Shown: positions 42,569 through 50,432, counted from the first letter of the stretch. The stretch: 64,000 bases of DNA from Actinoplanes italicus (GCF_003001815.1 NZ_PVMZ01000007.1:186001-250000); one strand, 5' to 3'. Notes: generated from the letters alone by a model not told the origin. Made by a program: numbers and translations.

Positions 42569-43565
42569 TCACCCGGCTGCGCAGCTGCCCTTTGGTCAGC
42601 AGCGCGGCCACCGGCGGCTCGGCCGGCTCGGCGGGCCGGAACAGGTTGCGGGCCGCCTGCTTGGCCGGGCCGAGCCGGTGCCGGGCGATCAGCCGGGCGT
42701 CCGAGCGCATCCGGGTGCTGCGCGGCACCGGGACCGACGGCTGGTAGCCGAACTTGGCGAGCCGGTCGCCGAACGTGTCCTCGCAGCGGCGCAGCTCCTC
42801 CTCGGTGAGCCGGGTACGCCAGCTCTGGATCCGCTCGGTGGTGGGCGCCTTGTGGGTGAGGGTGTGCCACGTCTTGTACTCCGGCACGGCCACCGACGCG
42901 AGCTTGTTCGGCGTGCTCATGGCCGGGTCGTAGTCCTCCTCCAGGAACTCGCACATCCTCCGCAGGTGCGGTTCCGGGTCGGCGACCAGGTCCTCGTAGC
43001 GCACCTGGAAGTAGACGTCCTTCGGGTACCGGCGTGCGGCCAGCAGCGAGGCGTCGGCCGACTTGGTCCAGTAGTCGATCAGCGTGTCGAATTCGGACGG
43101 CTTCCACGGCGTCTCCTTGAGCGACGCCACGCAGTCCCGTCCGTCCCGCATGATGTTGATGATCTGCGCGTCCGGGAAGAGCCTCAGAATGGTCGTCAGG
43201 TGCCGCAGGTAGAGGGGCCGTTTGTCGCCCCAGCGGGCTTTGCCGAACCGTTGCGAATACATCCGGAAGACGATCCCGAAGGCGGAGCCGATCGTCGGCG
43301 GACCGGCCACGATGGCCTCCACCGTCTCGTCGGTGTCCAGGCCCAGGTCCTCGAACTGGAGACTCTCCACGATGAACCGGGCGAGCTCGTGGCGCCGGGC
43401 CGGGTCGGTGAGGTCACCGAACTCGGCGCGCTTGGAGTAGGCCGCCAGGAGGAAGCGGGTCTCCGGCGGTAGCGCGATCCGGGGGTGCGCGTGCAGCATG
43501 AGCTGGAGCATCGTCGTGCCGGACCGGGGACAGCCGACGACGAAGATCGGGCGGTCAGAGGACAT
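42561..43565 (-). CDS. Sulfotransferase family protein
   Basis: 334 aa from the ATG at 43565 (a GTG three codons earlier is also possible). PAPS-dependent sulfotransferase fold: the 5'-phosphosulfate loop VVGCPRSGTTMLQLML near the N-terminus and the 3'-phosphate motif region IINIMRDGRDCVASLKETPW. The rest fits the bacterial Sulfotransfer_3 group, with FQVRYEDLVADPEPHLRRMCEFL near residue 230. Acceptor unknown: glycan, lipid or natural product. Flanked by a convergent response regulator and a 280-bp intergenic region with a low-GC section (43650-43780) containing no recognisable gene. Confidence 0.88.
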   Translation of the reverse strand: MSSDRPIFVVGCPRSGTTMLQLMLHAHPRIALPPETRFLLAAYSKRAEFGDLTDPARRHELARFIVESLQFEDLGLDTDETVEAIVAGPPTIGSAFGIVFRMYSQRFGKARWGDKRPLYLRHLTTILRLFPDAQIINIMRDGRDCVASLKETPWKPSEFDTLIDYWTKSADASLLAARRYPKDVYFQVRYEDLVADPEPHLRRMCEFLEEDYDPAMSTPNKLASVAVPEYKTWHTLTHKAPTTERIQSWRTRLTEEELRRCEDTFGDRLAKFGYQPSVPVPRSTRMRSDARLIARHRLGPAKQAARNLFRPAEPAEPPVAALLTKGQLRSRVIS

Positions 43566-43798
43566 GCCGACCACCGTAGAAGCACCCCGTGGGGTTTGTC
43601 GTCCCCAGCGCTGTCATGTCGCTCCTTTCCCAGGTCTTCCCTACGATCTTGAAGACTTGGCAAAGATTTCGCAAAAACCCTGTGCTTCCAAGTGGTGTCG
43701 GCTGTTCGCTGGCTGTGAGTTGACTGGCAGTTTGCCAACTGCGCAACAAAGGTTATCCGACCGATACACAAAGGCCCTGGTCAGAGCCGATCAAACCG

Positions 43799-43829
43799 GG
43801 AGGCCGGTCCGGCTTGCGGACCGACCTCC
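43799..43829 (-). terminator. Terminator hairpin after the EamA transporter gene
   Basis: GGAGGCCGGTCCG (43799-43811), loop GCTTG, CGGACCGACCTCC (43817-43829); 13 positions with one C/A mismatch. On the minus strand it begins 15 bp after the EamA stop and is followed by a CGGTTTGATC tract. This is a plausible intrinsic terminator. Confidence 0.7.
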
Positions 43830-43844
43830 TCGTTTACATTTCAC

Positions 43845-44732
43845 TCACCGTGAGGGCTCCAACACCTTCTCTTCGGTACGTTCCACGACCGGCCGTGTGG
43901 CGAACCAGCAACCGGCCACCACCAGTGCGAAACCTCCCAGCGTCCCCGGCCCGATCGGCTCGTTCAGCAGCACCACACCGAGCAGCACGGCGACGACCGG
44001 GTTGACATAGGTGATCAGTCCGGCCCGGTTCGACCCGGCCAGCGCGATCAGCTTGTAGAAGGCGAGCAGCGCGATCGCCGTGCAGAACACCCCGAGCACC
44101 GCGAGCGCACTGAGAGAGTTCACGCCCACCGGCTCGACGGGCAGGTTGAACAGCGCGACCGGCAGCAGCACGAGCGTGGTGATGACCGTGGTGCCGACGG
44201 TCAGCGACTCCGGCGGGATGTCGGCGGCGTGCCGCTGCACCAGCATCGTCGCGACCGCGTAACTGATCGCGGCCAGCAGCACCATGGCGGCGCCGACCAG
44301 CCCCCACCGGTCACCGGACAGGTCCACCCCGACCAGGACCACCACCCCGGCGAAACCGATGACCAGGCCGAGGACCCGTGTCGGGGTGAGCGGCTCGGTA
44401 CGCGACAGCAGCAGCGCGATGACGACCGGCTCGATCGCGATCAGGATGCCGGTCAGTGACGAGGTGATGTGCTGCTCGCCGTAGGTGATCAGCAGGAACG
44501 GCCCGACGATGTGCACCGCGGAGAGCAGCGCGACCACGCGCATCCGCCCGCGCAGCGCACCGAGCGTGCCGCGCATCAGGGCGAACGGGATCAGCACTGC
44601 GGCGGCGATGGCGGTACGGCCGGCCACCACGACCACCGGTGACAGGTCCTCGATCGCGATCTTGATGAGGAAGTACGGGATGCCCCACAGGAACGAGCAG
44701 AGCACGAAGAGAAGCCAGGCCAGACGATTCAC
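43845..44732 (-). CDS. EamA/DMT-family transporter
   Basis: 295 aa inner-membrane protein of about ten helices in two EamA repeats. Typical features are LFVLCSFLWGIPYFLIKIAIEDLSPVVVVAGRT at the N-terminus, the helix ITSSLTGILIAIEPVVIALL, and SNRAGLITYVNPVVAVLLGVVLLNEPI in the second repeat. Family members export amino acids or metabolites. GTG start with TAGGAG immediately upstream. It is divergent from a LysR-type regulator 70 bp away, a common pairing in which the regulator controls the exporter. Confidence 0.92.
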   Translation of the reverse strand: MNRLAWLLFVLCSFLWGIPYFLIKIAIEDLSPVVVVAGRTAIAAAVLIPFALMRGTLGALRGRMRVVALLSAVHIVGPFLLITYGEQHITSSLTGILIAIEPVVIALLLSRTEPLTPTRVLGLVIGFAGVVVLVGVDLSGDRWGLVGAAMVLLAAISYAVATMLVQRHAADIPPESLTVGTTVITTLVLLPVALFNLPVEPVGVNSLSALAVLGVFCTAIALLAFYKLIALAGSNRAGLITYVNPVVAVLLGVVLLNEPIGPGTLGGFALVVAGCWFATRPVVERTEEKVLEPSR

Positions 44733-44802
44733 TCCTACAGCCTGGGGCCGTACGGTAGTAAGCGGAAGTGGCCACCTACTGATGCCGTGTTAAGGATTAC
44801 TT

Positions 44803-45717
44803 ATGATCGACGCGCGCCGCCTGCAGGTGCTCACCGAGGTCGCCCGCCAGGGCAGCTTCAACCGCGCGGCCGCCGAGCTGCGTCTCACGCCGTCTGCGGT
44901 CTCCCAGCAGATCAGCGCCCTGGAACGGGCCGTCGGCACCCCGGTCGTACGGCGCAGCACCCGCGGCGTCGAGCTCACCGAGGCGGGCCGGGTCCTCACC
45001 GAGGCCGCCGACGCCATCGCGGCCGAGCTGCTCAGTGCCGAGCAGGAGATCGCGCGCCTGTCGGCCCGGACCGAGCGGCTGACGGTGGCCACCTTCACCA
45101 GCGGCGGGCAGCGTATCCTGCCGCACGCGCTCACCCGGTTCACCGCCCAGCGGCCCGACGTGGAGCTCACCGTCATCGAGAGCGAACCGGAGGCGAGCCT
45201 GCCCCTGGTCCGGTCCGGGGCGGCCGACCTGGCGCTGGTCTACCACTACGACGGCGTGCCGGCGATACCGCCCGGCGTCGAGTGGACGCCGCTGCTCGAC
45301 GACCCGATGTGGATCGTGCTGCCGGCCGGGCACCGCCACGCCGGGCGCACCGCGCTCGCCCTGGCCGAACTGGCCGGCGAACGCTGGGTGCAGGGCTGCC
45401 TGTCGGTCGCCGAGATGGTCGAGCACTACGCGGCACTCGCCGGGTTCGAGGTGAACACCGCGTGCCGGGGCACCGACTACCAGTTCGCGCAGTCGCTGGT
45501 CCGGGCCGGGGTCGGCATCTCGATGATCCCCGAGGTGGCGCTCACCGCCGACGCCTCCGGACTCACCGCGGCCCGGCTCGTCCCACCCGGCCCCTGCCGT
45601 TACGTGGGAGCCGCCATCGCACGGCGGCGGCGCACCGATCCGCTCGTCGCGGGCCTGCTCGCGATGCTGCGCGAGACCGTGCAGGCGCTGCCCGCGACGC
45701 CGCTGGCTACAACGTGA
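44803..45717 (+). CDS. LysR-family transcriptional regulator
   Basis: 304 aa. N-terminal winged helix (residues 2-60): RRLQVLTEVARQGSFNRAAAELRLTPSAVSQQISALERAVGTPVVRR, then the linker helix and a substrate-binding domain (LTVATFTSGGQRILPHAL..., GVGISMIPEVAL). ATG start with AAGGA upstream. Divergent from the EamA transporter gene, so probably its regulator; inducer unknown. Its 3' end overlaps the convergent GNAT gene by 11 bp. Confidence 0.93.
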   Translation: MIDARRLQVLTEVARQGSFNRAAAELRLTPSAVSQQISALERAVGTPVVRRSTRGVELTEAGRVLTEAADAIAAELLSAEQEIARLSARTERLTVATFTSGGQRILPHALTRFTAQRPDVELTVIESEPEASLPLVRSGAADLALVYHYDGVPAIPPGVEWTPLLDDPMWIVLPAGHRHAGRTALALAELAGERWVQGCLSVAEMVEHYAALAGFEVNTACRGTDYQFAQSLVRAGVGISMIPEVALTADASGLTAARLVPPGPCRYVGAAIARRRRTDPLVAGLLAMLRETVQALPATPLATT

Positions 45718-46222
45718 TCCAGTACCGCTTGAGGGCGCCCAGCTCGGTGTCGCGCACGTCCTCCAGGACGCCGCCGTTGCGCTCGATCGTGCGGGCCGAG
45801 GCGATGTTGGGGACGTTGCAGGTCACCAGTACCCGCTCCAGCCCGATCTTGCGGGCCTCCGCGAGGATCTCGCCGAGCGCCCAGGACGCCAGGCCGTGCC
45901 CACGGGCGGAAGGGCGCACGCCGTAACCGATGTGGCCGCCCGCCTCCAGCAGGAAGTCGTTGAGCTCGTGGCGCAGGGCGATCGCGCCGAGATAGCGGTC
46001 GCCCTCCACCATCCACCGGAACGTGCACGGCACCCAGCCCTCCGGAGCGGCGTGCTCGGCAGCGTTCAGCCGGGCCACCCACTCCGCGAAGCCCTCCGGC
46101 GTGTCCACCTCTCCGGCCTCACGCAGACCCGCGCCGTCCTGGTGGACGCCGCGGCCCCACTCGTCGCGGGACTCGATCCAGGAAGCGTGCAGGCGGGCGG
46201 TCGGTGCGATCAACTCAGGCAT
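45707..46222 (-). CDS. GNAT-family N-acetyltransferase
   Basis: 171 aa acetyl-CoA-dependent acyltransferase. The acetyl-CoA motif A is IGYGVRPSARGHGLASWALGEIL near residue 110, with YLGAIALRHELN as the preceding strand and VLVTCNVPNIASARTIERNGG as motif B; it ends in KRYWITL. It resembles RimJ-like members that act on small molecules or protein N-termini; substrate unknown. ATG start at 46222. Convergent with the LysR gene (11-bp overlap) and 34 bp after the DUF305-like gene starts its 3' end region. Confidence 0.9.
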   Translation of the reverse strand: MPELIAPTARLHASWIESRDEWGRGVHQDGAGLREAGEVDTPEGFAEWVARLNAAEHAAPEGWVPCTFRWMVEGDRYLGAIALRHELNDFLLEAGGHIGYGVRPSARGHGLASWALGEILAEARKIGLERVLVTCNVPNIASARTIERNGGVLEDVRDTELGALKRYWITL

Positions 46223-46256
46223 GCGCCGACCGTACCCACCTCGGTCTATCGGTTTT

Positions 46257-46838
46257 TCATCCGGCGGCCAACGCGAGAAGTCGCTGGATCTGCGATTGCC
46301 GCGCCTCCGTCATCTTCTTGGCGAGATCAACCGCTTGCGGGTACGAGCCACCGGTGGCCTCCATCCGGATGGTCTCCATGGCGTTGTGCAGGTTGCCGAG
46401 CAGCAGAGCCACGGCGGCGCGGTCGAACTCGGCGCCCTGGAATCCGCCCAGCCCGGTGAAGTCCTCCTCACGCAGCGAGTGCAGGTCCCCGTGCCCGGCG
46501 TGCAGCCCGGCCGACGGGTCCGCCTCGAGCGGCCGCTTCCACTGCTCGAGCCAGCCGCGCATCGTGTCGCTCTCGGTGCGCCACTGGCCGCGCAGCTCGC
46601 CGGCGACGGCCTTGATCTCCGGGTTGGACGCCCGGCTCTCGGCCATCTCCGCGACCCGGTCGCCCTCGGTGATCTGCGCCAGGCCCATCTGCAGGAACAT
46701 CACGTCGGTGTCGTTGAACGAGGCGGACTGCGGGGCGGCCTGCGGCGAACCTCCGCACGCGGCCAGCAGCCCGAGCAGCAGCAGGGAGAGGGCGGCCCGG
46801 AGAACCGGACCGCCCGTTCCTGCTAGACGGCGGCCCAC
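46257..46838 (-). CDS. DUF305-like lipoprotein with altered metal-site residues
   Basis: 193 aa from the GTG at 46838. Lipoprotein signal VLRAALSLLLLGLLAACGGS with Cys at about 27. The body follows the DUF305 layout of two four-helix halves (NDTDVMFLQMGLAQITEGDRVAEMAE; ...AEFDRAAVALLLGNLHNAMETIRMEATGG). In most DUF305 proteins the helix after FLQMM reads IPHHQQA; here it is GLAQITEGD, so these histidines are absent. A His-rich loop (HAGHGDLHSL) lies in the middle. The start overlaps the 3' end of the LPMO gene by 16 bp, so the two are probably one transcript. Copper or other metal handling beside an LPMO is an attractive but unproven idea. Confidence 0.78.
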   Translation of the reverse strand: MGRRLAGTGGPVLRAALSLLLLGLLAACGGSPQAAPQSASFNDTDVMFLQMGLAQITEGDRVAEMAESRASNPEIKAVAGELRGQWRTESDTMRGWLEQWKRPLEADPSAGLHAGHGDLHSLREEDFTGLGGFQGAEFDRAAVALLLGNLHNAMETIRMEATGGSYPQAVDLAKKMTEARQSQIQRLLALAAG

Positions 46839-47581
46839 AGCGCCGCGGTGTACGGGGGCTCCCACCCGGCCAGCGCGGTGTGCGCCTGCCGGCACTGGTA
46901 GGAGGCTCCGTTGTAGGTGACCCGGTCACCGGCCTTGTACGCCGTACCGGCCGCCCACGTGGTCGAACCCGGGTTGGTCGGCGCCGGAGTCGTCGGCGCC
47001 GGCGTGGTCGGCCTCGGCGTGGTCGGGGTGGGGCTCGGCGTGGTCGGGGTGGGCGTCGGGTTGGTGGCCCCGCCGAAGTTCAGGTCCACGCACGAGTAGA
47101 ACGCGTTGACCGTGTCGGAGATGTTCCACCGGGCCAGCACGGTCTGCCGTCCGCTGTAGCCGGCGAAGTTGACCGTGTGCTGCTTGGTGGCCCCGGGCTG
47201 GGCACCGTTGTCGTTGAAGGACGCCACCAGCTTGTTGCCGATGAAGTACTCCCACGTCGCGGTCCGGTGCCGGGCGGTGATCACCCAGTTGAAGGTGACG
47301 CTCGACCCGACGCTGGCGGCCGGCCAGTTCTTCGAGTTGTCGTTGAGGACGGTGAACCGGCTGCCGCCGCCGTTGCACTGCGTCGAGCCCTTGGGGGTCT
47401 CGACACTCTGCGGCTCGTAGACGATGTCACCACAGCCGGAGACCGCGCCGCTCGCGCAGTTGGCCTGACGGCTGGGCGGGGATGAGATGTAACCGTGCGC
47501 GGACGCCGGGGAAGCGGCCACGAAGAGGGAACCGCTGACCGCTGCGACGGTCAGTGCGGGAAGGGTGAACCTGCGTCGCAT
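46823..47581 (-). CDS. AA10 lytic polysaccharide monooxygenase with CBM5/12
   Basis: 252 aa secreted copper enzyme cleaving chitin or cellulose oxidatively. Signal peptide 1-28; the mature chain begins with His29 (HGYISSPPSRQ), one half of the copper histidine brace. The second His is His105 in VITARHRTATW. Paired cysteines (ANCASGAVSGCG, TQCNG, YSCVDL) fit AA10. A Thr/Pro linker (about 172-205) leads to a CBM5/12 chitin-binding module (WAAGTAYKAGDRVTYNGASYQCRQAHTA...WEPP). ATG start with AAGGAG. A palindrome at 47634-47655 upstream is a likely operator. Substrate leaning is chitin because of the CBM. Confidence 0.95.
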   Translation of the reverse strand: MRRRFTLPALTVAAVSGSLFVAASPASAHGYISSPPSRQANCASGAVSGCGDIVYEPQSVETPKGSTQCNGGGSRFTVLNDNSKNWPAASVGSSVTFNWVITARHRTATWEYFIGNKLVASFNDNGAQPGATKQHTVNFAGYSGRQTVLARWNISDTVNAFYSCVDLNFGGATNPTPTPTTPSPTPTTPRPTTPAPTTPAPTNPGSTTWAAGTAYKAGDRVTYNGASYQCRQAHTALAGWEPPYTAALWAAV

Positions 47582-47633
47582 GCATTGCTCCTTGTGAAGG
47601 GGGCTGCGTGTTCACCAACGTAAATTAAAGAGT

Positions 47634-47655
47634 CTTAACAGTAAATACTGTTAAG
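47634..47655. promoter_or_regulatory. AT-rich palindrome between LPMO and VOC genes
   Basis: Arms CTTAACAGTA (47634-47643) and TACTGTTAAG (47646-47655) around AA. It lies in the shared divergent promoter region, 52 bp upstream of the LPMO start and 30 bp upstream of the VOC start, within a markedly AT-rich patch. A dimeric repressor such as a carbohydrate-utilisation regulator could bind; the protein is not identified here. Confidence 0.65.
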
Positions 47656-47684
47656 GAATCTTTAGGGTCTCGTAGACTGTTGTG

Positions 47685-48026
47685 ATGTCCGTAGACCTGT
47701 TCGCCGGAATCTCCGTGAGCGACTATCCGGCGGCGCTCGACTGGTACGAGAAACTGCTCGGCGAGCCGCCCGCGTTCTCCCCCAACGACGTCGAATCGGT
47801 GTGGCAGGTCGCCGAGAACCGGTTCGTCTACGTCGAGCACCGGCCGGCCCACGCCGGGCACGGCCTGATCACCCTGTTCGTCGGTGACTTCGACGATCGG
47901 ATGAAGGCGATCACGGCACGCGGCCTGCAGCCGGACAGGGAGGAGACGTACGAGAACGGCGTGCGCAAGACCACCTACGTCGACCCGGACGGCAACGAGT
48001 TCGGCTTCGGCGGGGCACCGCTCTGA
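47685..48026 (+). CDS. VOC-family (glyoxalase/bleomycin-resistance-like) protein
   Basis: 113 aa single-domain protein, ATG at 47685 (a GTG one codon earlier is possible). Two beta-alpha-beta-beta-beta modules: VDLFAGISVSDYPAALDWYEKLLGEPP, then NRFVYVEHRPAHAGHGLITLFVGDFDDRMKAI and YVDPDGNEFGFGG, with the conserved metal-ligand-type Glu in NEFGF. Such proteins bind small ligands or detoxify; substrate unknown. Divergent from the LPMO gene and followed 39 bp later by the DUF1905 gene. Confidence 0.82.
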   Translation: MSVDLFAGISVSDYPAALDWYEKLLGEPPAFSPNDVESVWQVAENRFVYVEHRPAHAGHGLITLFVGDFDDRMKAITARGLQPDREETYENGVRKTTYVDPDGNEFGFGGAPL

Positions 48027-48065
48027 CACGGCGTTCCTGTCGTACCCCCGTGGCATGCTGCGCGG

Positions 48066-48368
48066 GTGCGGGTGGAATTCGAGAGTGAGCTGTGGATCTG
48101 GGACGCGCGGCGCGACGAGAGCTGGACGTTCGTCAGCCTGCCCGTCGACGCCTCGGAGGAGATCCGCCATCGGGCCGGCGGCCTGCGGCGCGGCTTCGGC
48201 TCGCTGCGGGTGAGGGTCGCCGTCGGCGCGACGGTCTGGACCACGTCGATCTTCCCGGGCAGCGGGCGTGGCGCCTACGTGCTGCCGGTCAAGCGGGCCG
48301 TGCGCACCGCCGAGTCACTCGCCGCGGGCGACGTCGTCTCCGTCGCCGTCGAGCTGCTGGACCTCTGA
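48066..48368 (+). CDS. DUF1905 family protein
   Basis: 100 aa, GTG start at 48066. It matches the DUF1905 pattern throughout: FESELWIWDARRDESWTFVSLPVDASEEIRH, GFGSLRVRVAVGATVWTTSIFPGSGRGAYVLPVKRAVRTAE and GDVVSVAVELL. Members are small beta-barrel proteins of unknown role, often fused or next to YdeI-like proteins. Its last 54 bases overlap the convergent TetR gene's 3' end. Confidence 0.82.
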   Translation: MRVEFESELWIWDARRDESWTFVSLPVDASEEIRHRAGGLRRGFGSLRVRVAVGATVWTTSIFPGSGRGAYVLPVKRAVRTAESLAAGDVVSVAVELLDL

Positions 48369-49112
48369 CTCCCGGAACGCCCTGCCCACCGACGCCTCGG
48401 CCCGGTCCAGGCGGTCCCCGGCCCCTACCGCGAACCCGACCAGGAAACGCCGCAGATCCGCATATCCGGCTGCCCGCCCCGCTCCTGCGCCATCCGGCCG
48501 TTCCGCGCCCGGCCGTTCCGCGCCCGCACCTTCTCCGCTTTGTCCTTCTCCGCTCCGTCCTTCTCCGCTCCGTCCTTCGCCATCCGGCCCTTCAGCAGCG
48601 GGACGTCCGGGATAGAAGCCTGCCAGTTCCAGGCTGACCAGGCCGTGCACCAGGCACCAGGACTGCCGGGTCAGCTCCCACGGCTCGGCAGCGCGGAACC
48701 GGCCGGACTCGATGCACCGCGCGATCGAGTCCCGCGCCACCCGCAGCGTGTACGCGCCGATCGCACGATCCTCGCCGCTCTGCTCGACGCCGGCCGCCCC
48801 GAACATCACCCGATACAGATGCGGGGCTCGGTGTGCGGCCCGGCGGTAGGCGAGCGCGAGAGCCGCACAGTCGGCCACCGCGTCATCGGTAGCCGGAACC
48901 CGCGCGAGCTCGGCGGCCAAGCGGGCGAACCCCTCGTGGATGATCGCGCGCACCACCGCCGGCATTCCGCCGAAGTGCGTGTACACCGCCATGGTCGACG
49001 TGCCCGCCGCCCGGGCCAGGGACCGCGCCGACAGCGCGCCGGGCCCCTCCTCCGCCAGCACCCGCGCACCCGCCTCGACGAGTTCCGTGCGAGGGTCTCG
49101 ACCCTGCTTCAC
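48315..49112 (-). CDS. TetR-family transcriptional repressor with repetitive tail
   Basis: 265 aa from a GTG at 49112 (GGGGAG just upstream; a start at 49115 is equally possible). N-terminal helix-turn-helix GPGALSARSLARAAGTSTMAVYTHFGG, then a ligand-binding domain of helices (ALAYRRAAHRAPHLYRVMFG, ELTRQSWCLVHGLVSLELAG). The region near residues 190-230 is low-complexity, with GEGRSGEG, SGEGQSGEG and AERPGAERP repeats encoded by short DNA repeats around 48480-48600. That is unusual for TetR proteins. A 35-bp palindrome (49123-49157) upstream of the start is the probable operator shared with the divergent SGNH hydrolase. Confidence 0.88.
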   Translation of the reverse strand: MKQGRDPRTELVEAGARVLAEEGPGALSARSLARAAGTSTMAVYTHFGGMPAVVRAIIHEGFARLAAELARVPATDDAVADCAALALAYRRAAHRAPHLYRVMFGAAGVEQSGEDRAIGAYTLRVARDSIARCIESGRFRAAEPWELTRQSWCLVHGLVSLELAGFYPGRPAAEGPDGEGRSGEGRSGEGQSGEGAGAERPGAERPDGAGAGRAAGYADLRRFLVGFAVGAGDRLDRAEASVGRAFRESEVQQLDGDGDDVARGE

Positions 49113-49122
49113 CACTCCCCTA

Positions 49123-49157
49123 CCATAACGAGTGTTATGACATAACACTCGTTATGG
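49123..49157. promoter_or_regulatory. 35-bp perfect palindromic operator of the TetR/SGNH divergon
   Basis: A 17-bp arm CCATAACGAGTGTTATG (49123-49139), a central A, and its exact reverse complement (49141-49157). It overlaps the expected transcription and translation start regions of both the TetR gene and the hydrolase gene; the hydrolase ribosome site (GGAGG) begins inside its right end. It contains nested ATAAC half-sites, so two dimers may bind. Confidence 0.88.
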
Positions 49158-49167
49158 AGGCGATGCC

Positions 49168-49839
49168 ATGGTCAAGGTCCAAGCGGCCGGCGGCCCCGTG
49201 CACGGCCACTCCCCCGGCCCGGACCCCGAGCTACGCCTGGCCGTCCTCGGCGACTCCTCCGCGGCCGGTTTCGGAGCCCCGGACCACGAGACGGCTCTGG
49301 CAGGTCAGCTCGCCGGAGCCCTCGCCGGCCACCTCGGCCGAGCCGTCTCGTGGCGCGTCGCCGCCCGCGGAGGCGCCACCGCCCGTACCGTGGCCGCCCT
49401 GATCCCCGCCCTCTCGGACCCGACCACCGGCCGCCATCCCGACATCGTGCTGGTGGTCGTCGGCGTCAACGACACCACCCGGCTCCGCCGCCCGGCCGCC
49501 TTCCACCGAGACGTGAGCCGCCTGATCAGCAGCATCCGCGGCCACCTGGCCACATCGTCCGCGGGGACACGGATCCTGCTGGCCGGCCTTCCCCCTGTAC
49601 ACAGATTCCCAGCGCTGCCCGCACCGGTCCGCACGCTGTTCGGCGCCCACGCCCGCCGTCTCGACCGGCAGCTCGCCGCTCTCGCCGCCGCCTCGCCGGA
49701 CACCCACCACCTGCCGGTCGGCGATCTGCCCCTGGACCAGCCGGGCCTGTTCGCCGAGGACGGCTTCCACCCCGCACCCGCCGCCTACCGGGTATGGGGC
49801 GAGATCCTCGCCGCCAGGGCCGCCCCACTACTGACCTGA
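49168..49839 (+). CDS. SGNH/GDSL-type hydrolase
   Basis: 223 aa cytosolic-looking esterase or lipase. Block I LAVLGDSSAAGFGAPD with nucleophile Ser in GDSS, oxyanion Gly near RGGAT, block III VVVGVNDTTR with Asn, and block V EDGFHPAPAAY with the Asp-x-x-His pair. No signal peptide. ATG with GGAGG 7 bp upstream, inside the end of the TetR operator, so the repressor should block this gene. Substrate unknown; TetR pairing hints at detoxification or lipid/ester turnover. Confidence 0.9.
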   Translation: MVKVQAAGGPVHGHSPGPDPELRLAVLGDSSAAGFGAPDHETALAGQLAGALAGHLGRAVSWRVAARGGATARTVAALIPALSDPTTGRHPDIVLVVVGVNDTTRLRRPAAFHRDVSRLISSIRGHLATSSAGTRILLAGLPPVHRFPALPAPVRTLFGAHARRLDRQLAALAAASPDTHHLPVGDLPLDQPGLFAEDGFHPAPAAYRVWGEILAARAAPLLT

Positions 49840-49867
49840 CGACGCCCGCCCCGAACTCGCTTCCCCC

Positions 49868-50432
49868 GTGGTCATCCGCGATCCGATCCACACCACGAAT
49901 CACCACGAAGGCGCTTTCTCCGCAGCGTGGTGACCCACGCCCACCCGCAAGCCGCAGCCGCACCTCACCCACACGGGCGCGCTCAGGCAGGCAGCGTGGT
50001 GACCTGCGCCCACCCGCAAACCGCACCTCACCACGCTGCGCCCAGCCGCCCGCAACGTGGTGACCTGCACCCACCCGCACGCCAAAAGTCACCACACGGG
50101 CGCGCCCGGGCAGACAGCGTGGTGACCTGCGCCCACCCGCAAACCGCACCTCACCACACACGCAAGCGCTGCCCGCAGCGTGGTGACCTGCACCCACCCG
50201 CAAACCGAAAGTCACCACACGGGCGCGCTCAGGCAGACAGCGTGGTGACCTGCGCCCACCCGCAAACCGCACCTCACCACACACGCAAGCGCTGCCCGCA
50301 GCGTGGTGACCTGCACCCACCCGCAAACCGAAAGTCACCACACGGGCGCGCCCAGGCAGACAACGTGGTGACCTGCGCCCACCCGCAAACCGCACCTCAC
50401 CACACACGCAAGCGCTGCCCGCAGCGTGGTGA
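49868..50432. repeat. Array of palindrome-ended 39-nt units with alternating 61/62-bp period
   Basis: Nine units begin at 49868, 49927, 49996, 50057, 50119, 50180, 50242, 50303 and 50365, with a lone left arm at 50426. Eight of the nine follow GTGGTGA-N25-TCACCAC (39 nt); the first has GTGGTCA and a diverged N25, the second has a longer interior and a damaged right arm. From 49996 the spacing alternates 61, 62, 61, 62 bp, so the true repeat is 123 bp with two unit types (interior ending CGCACC or CGAAAG) and two alternating intervening sequences. No gene product is evident. Confidence 0.92.

Noticed and set aside
49868..50432. CRISPR array
   Set aside because: Intervening sequences are two recurring types rather than unique spacers, their length is only about 22 nt, and no cas genes are nearby.
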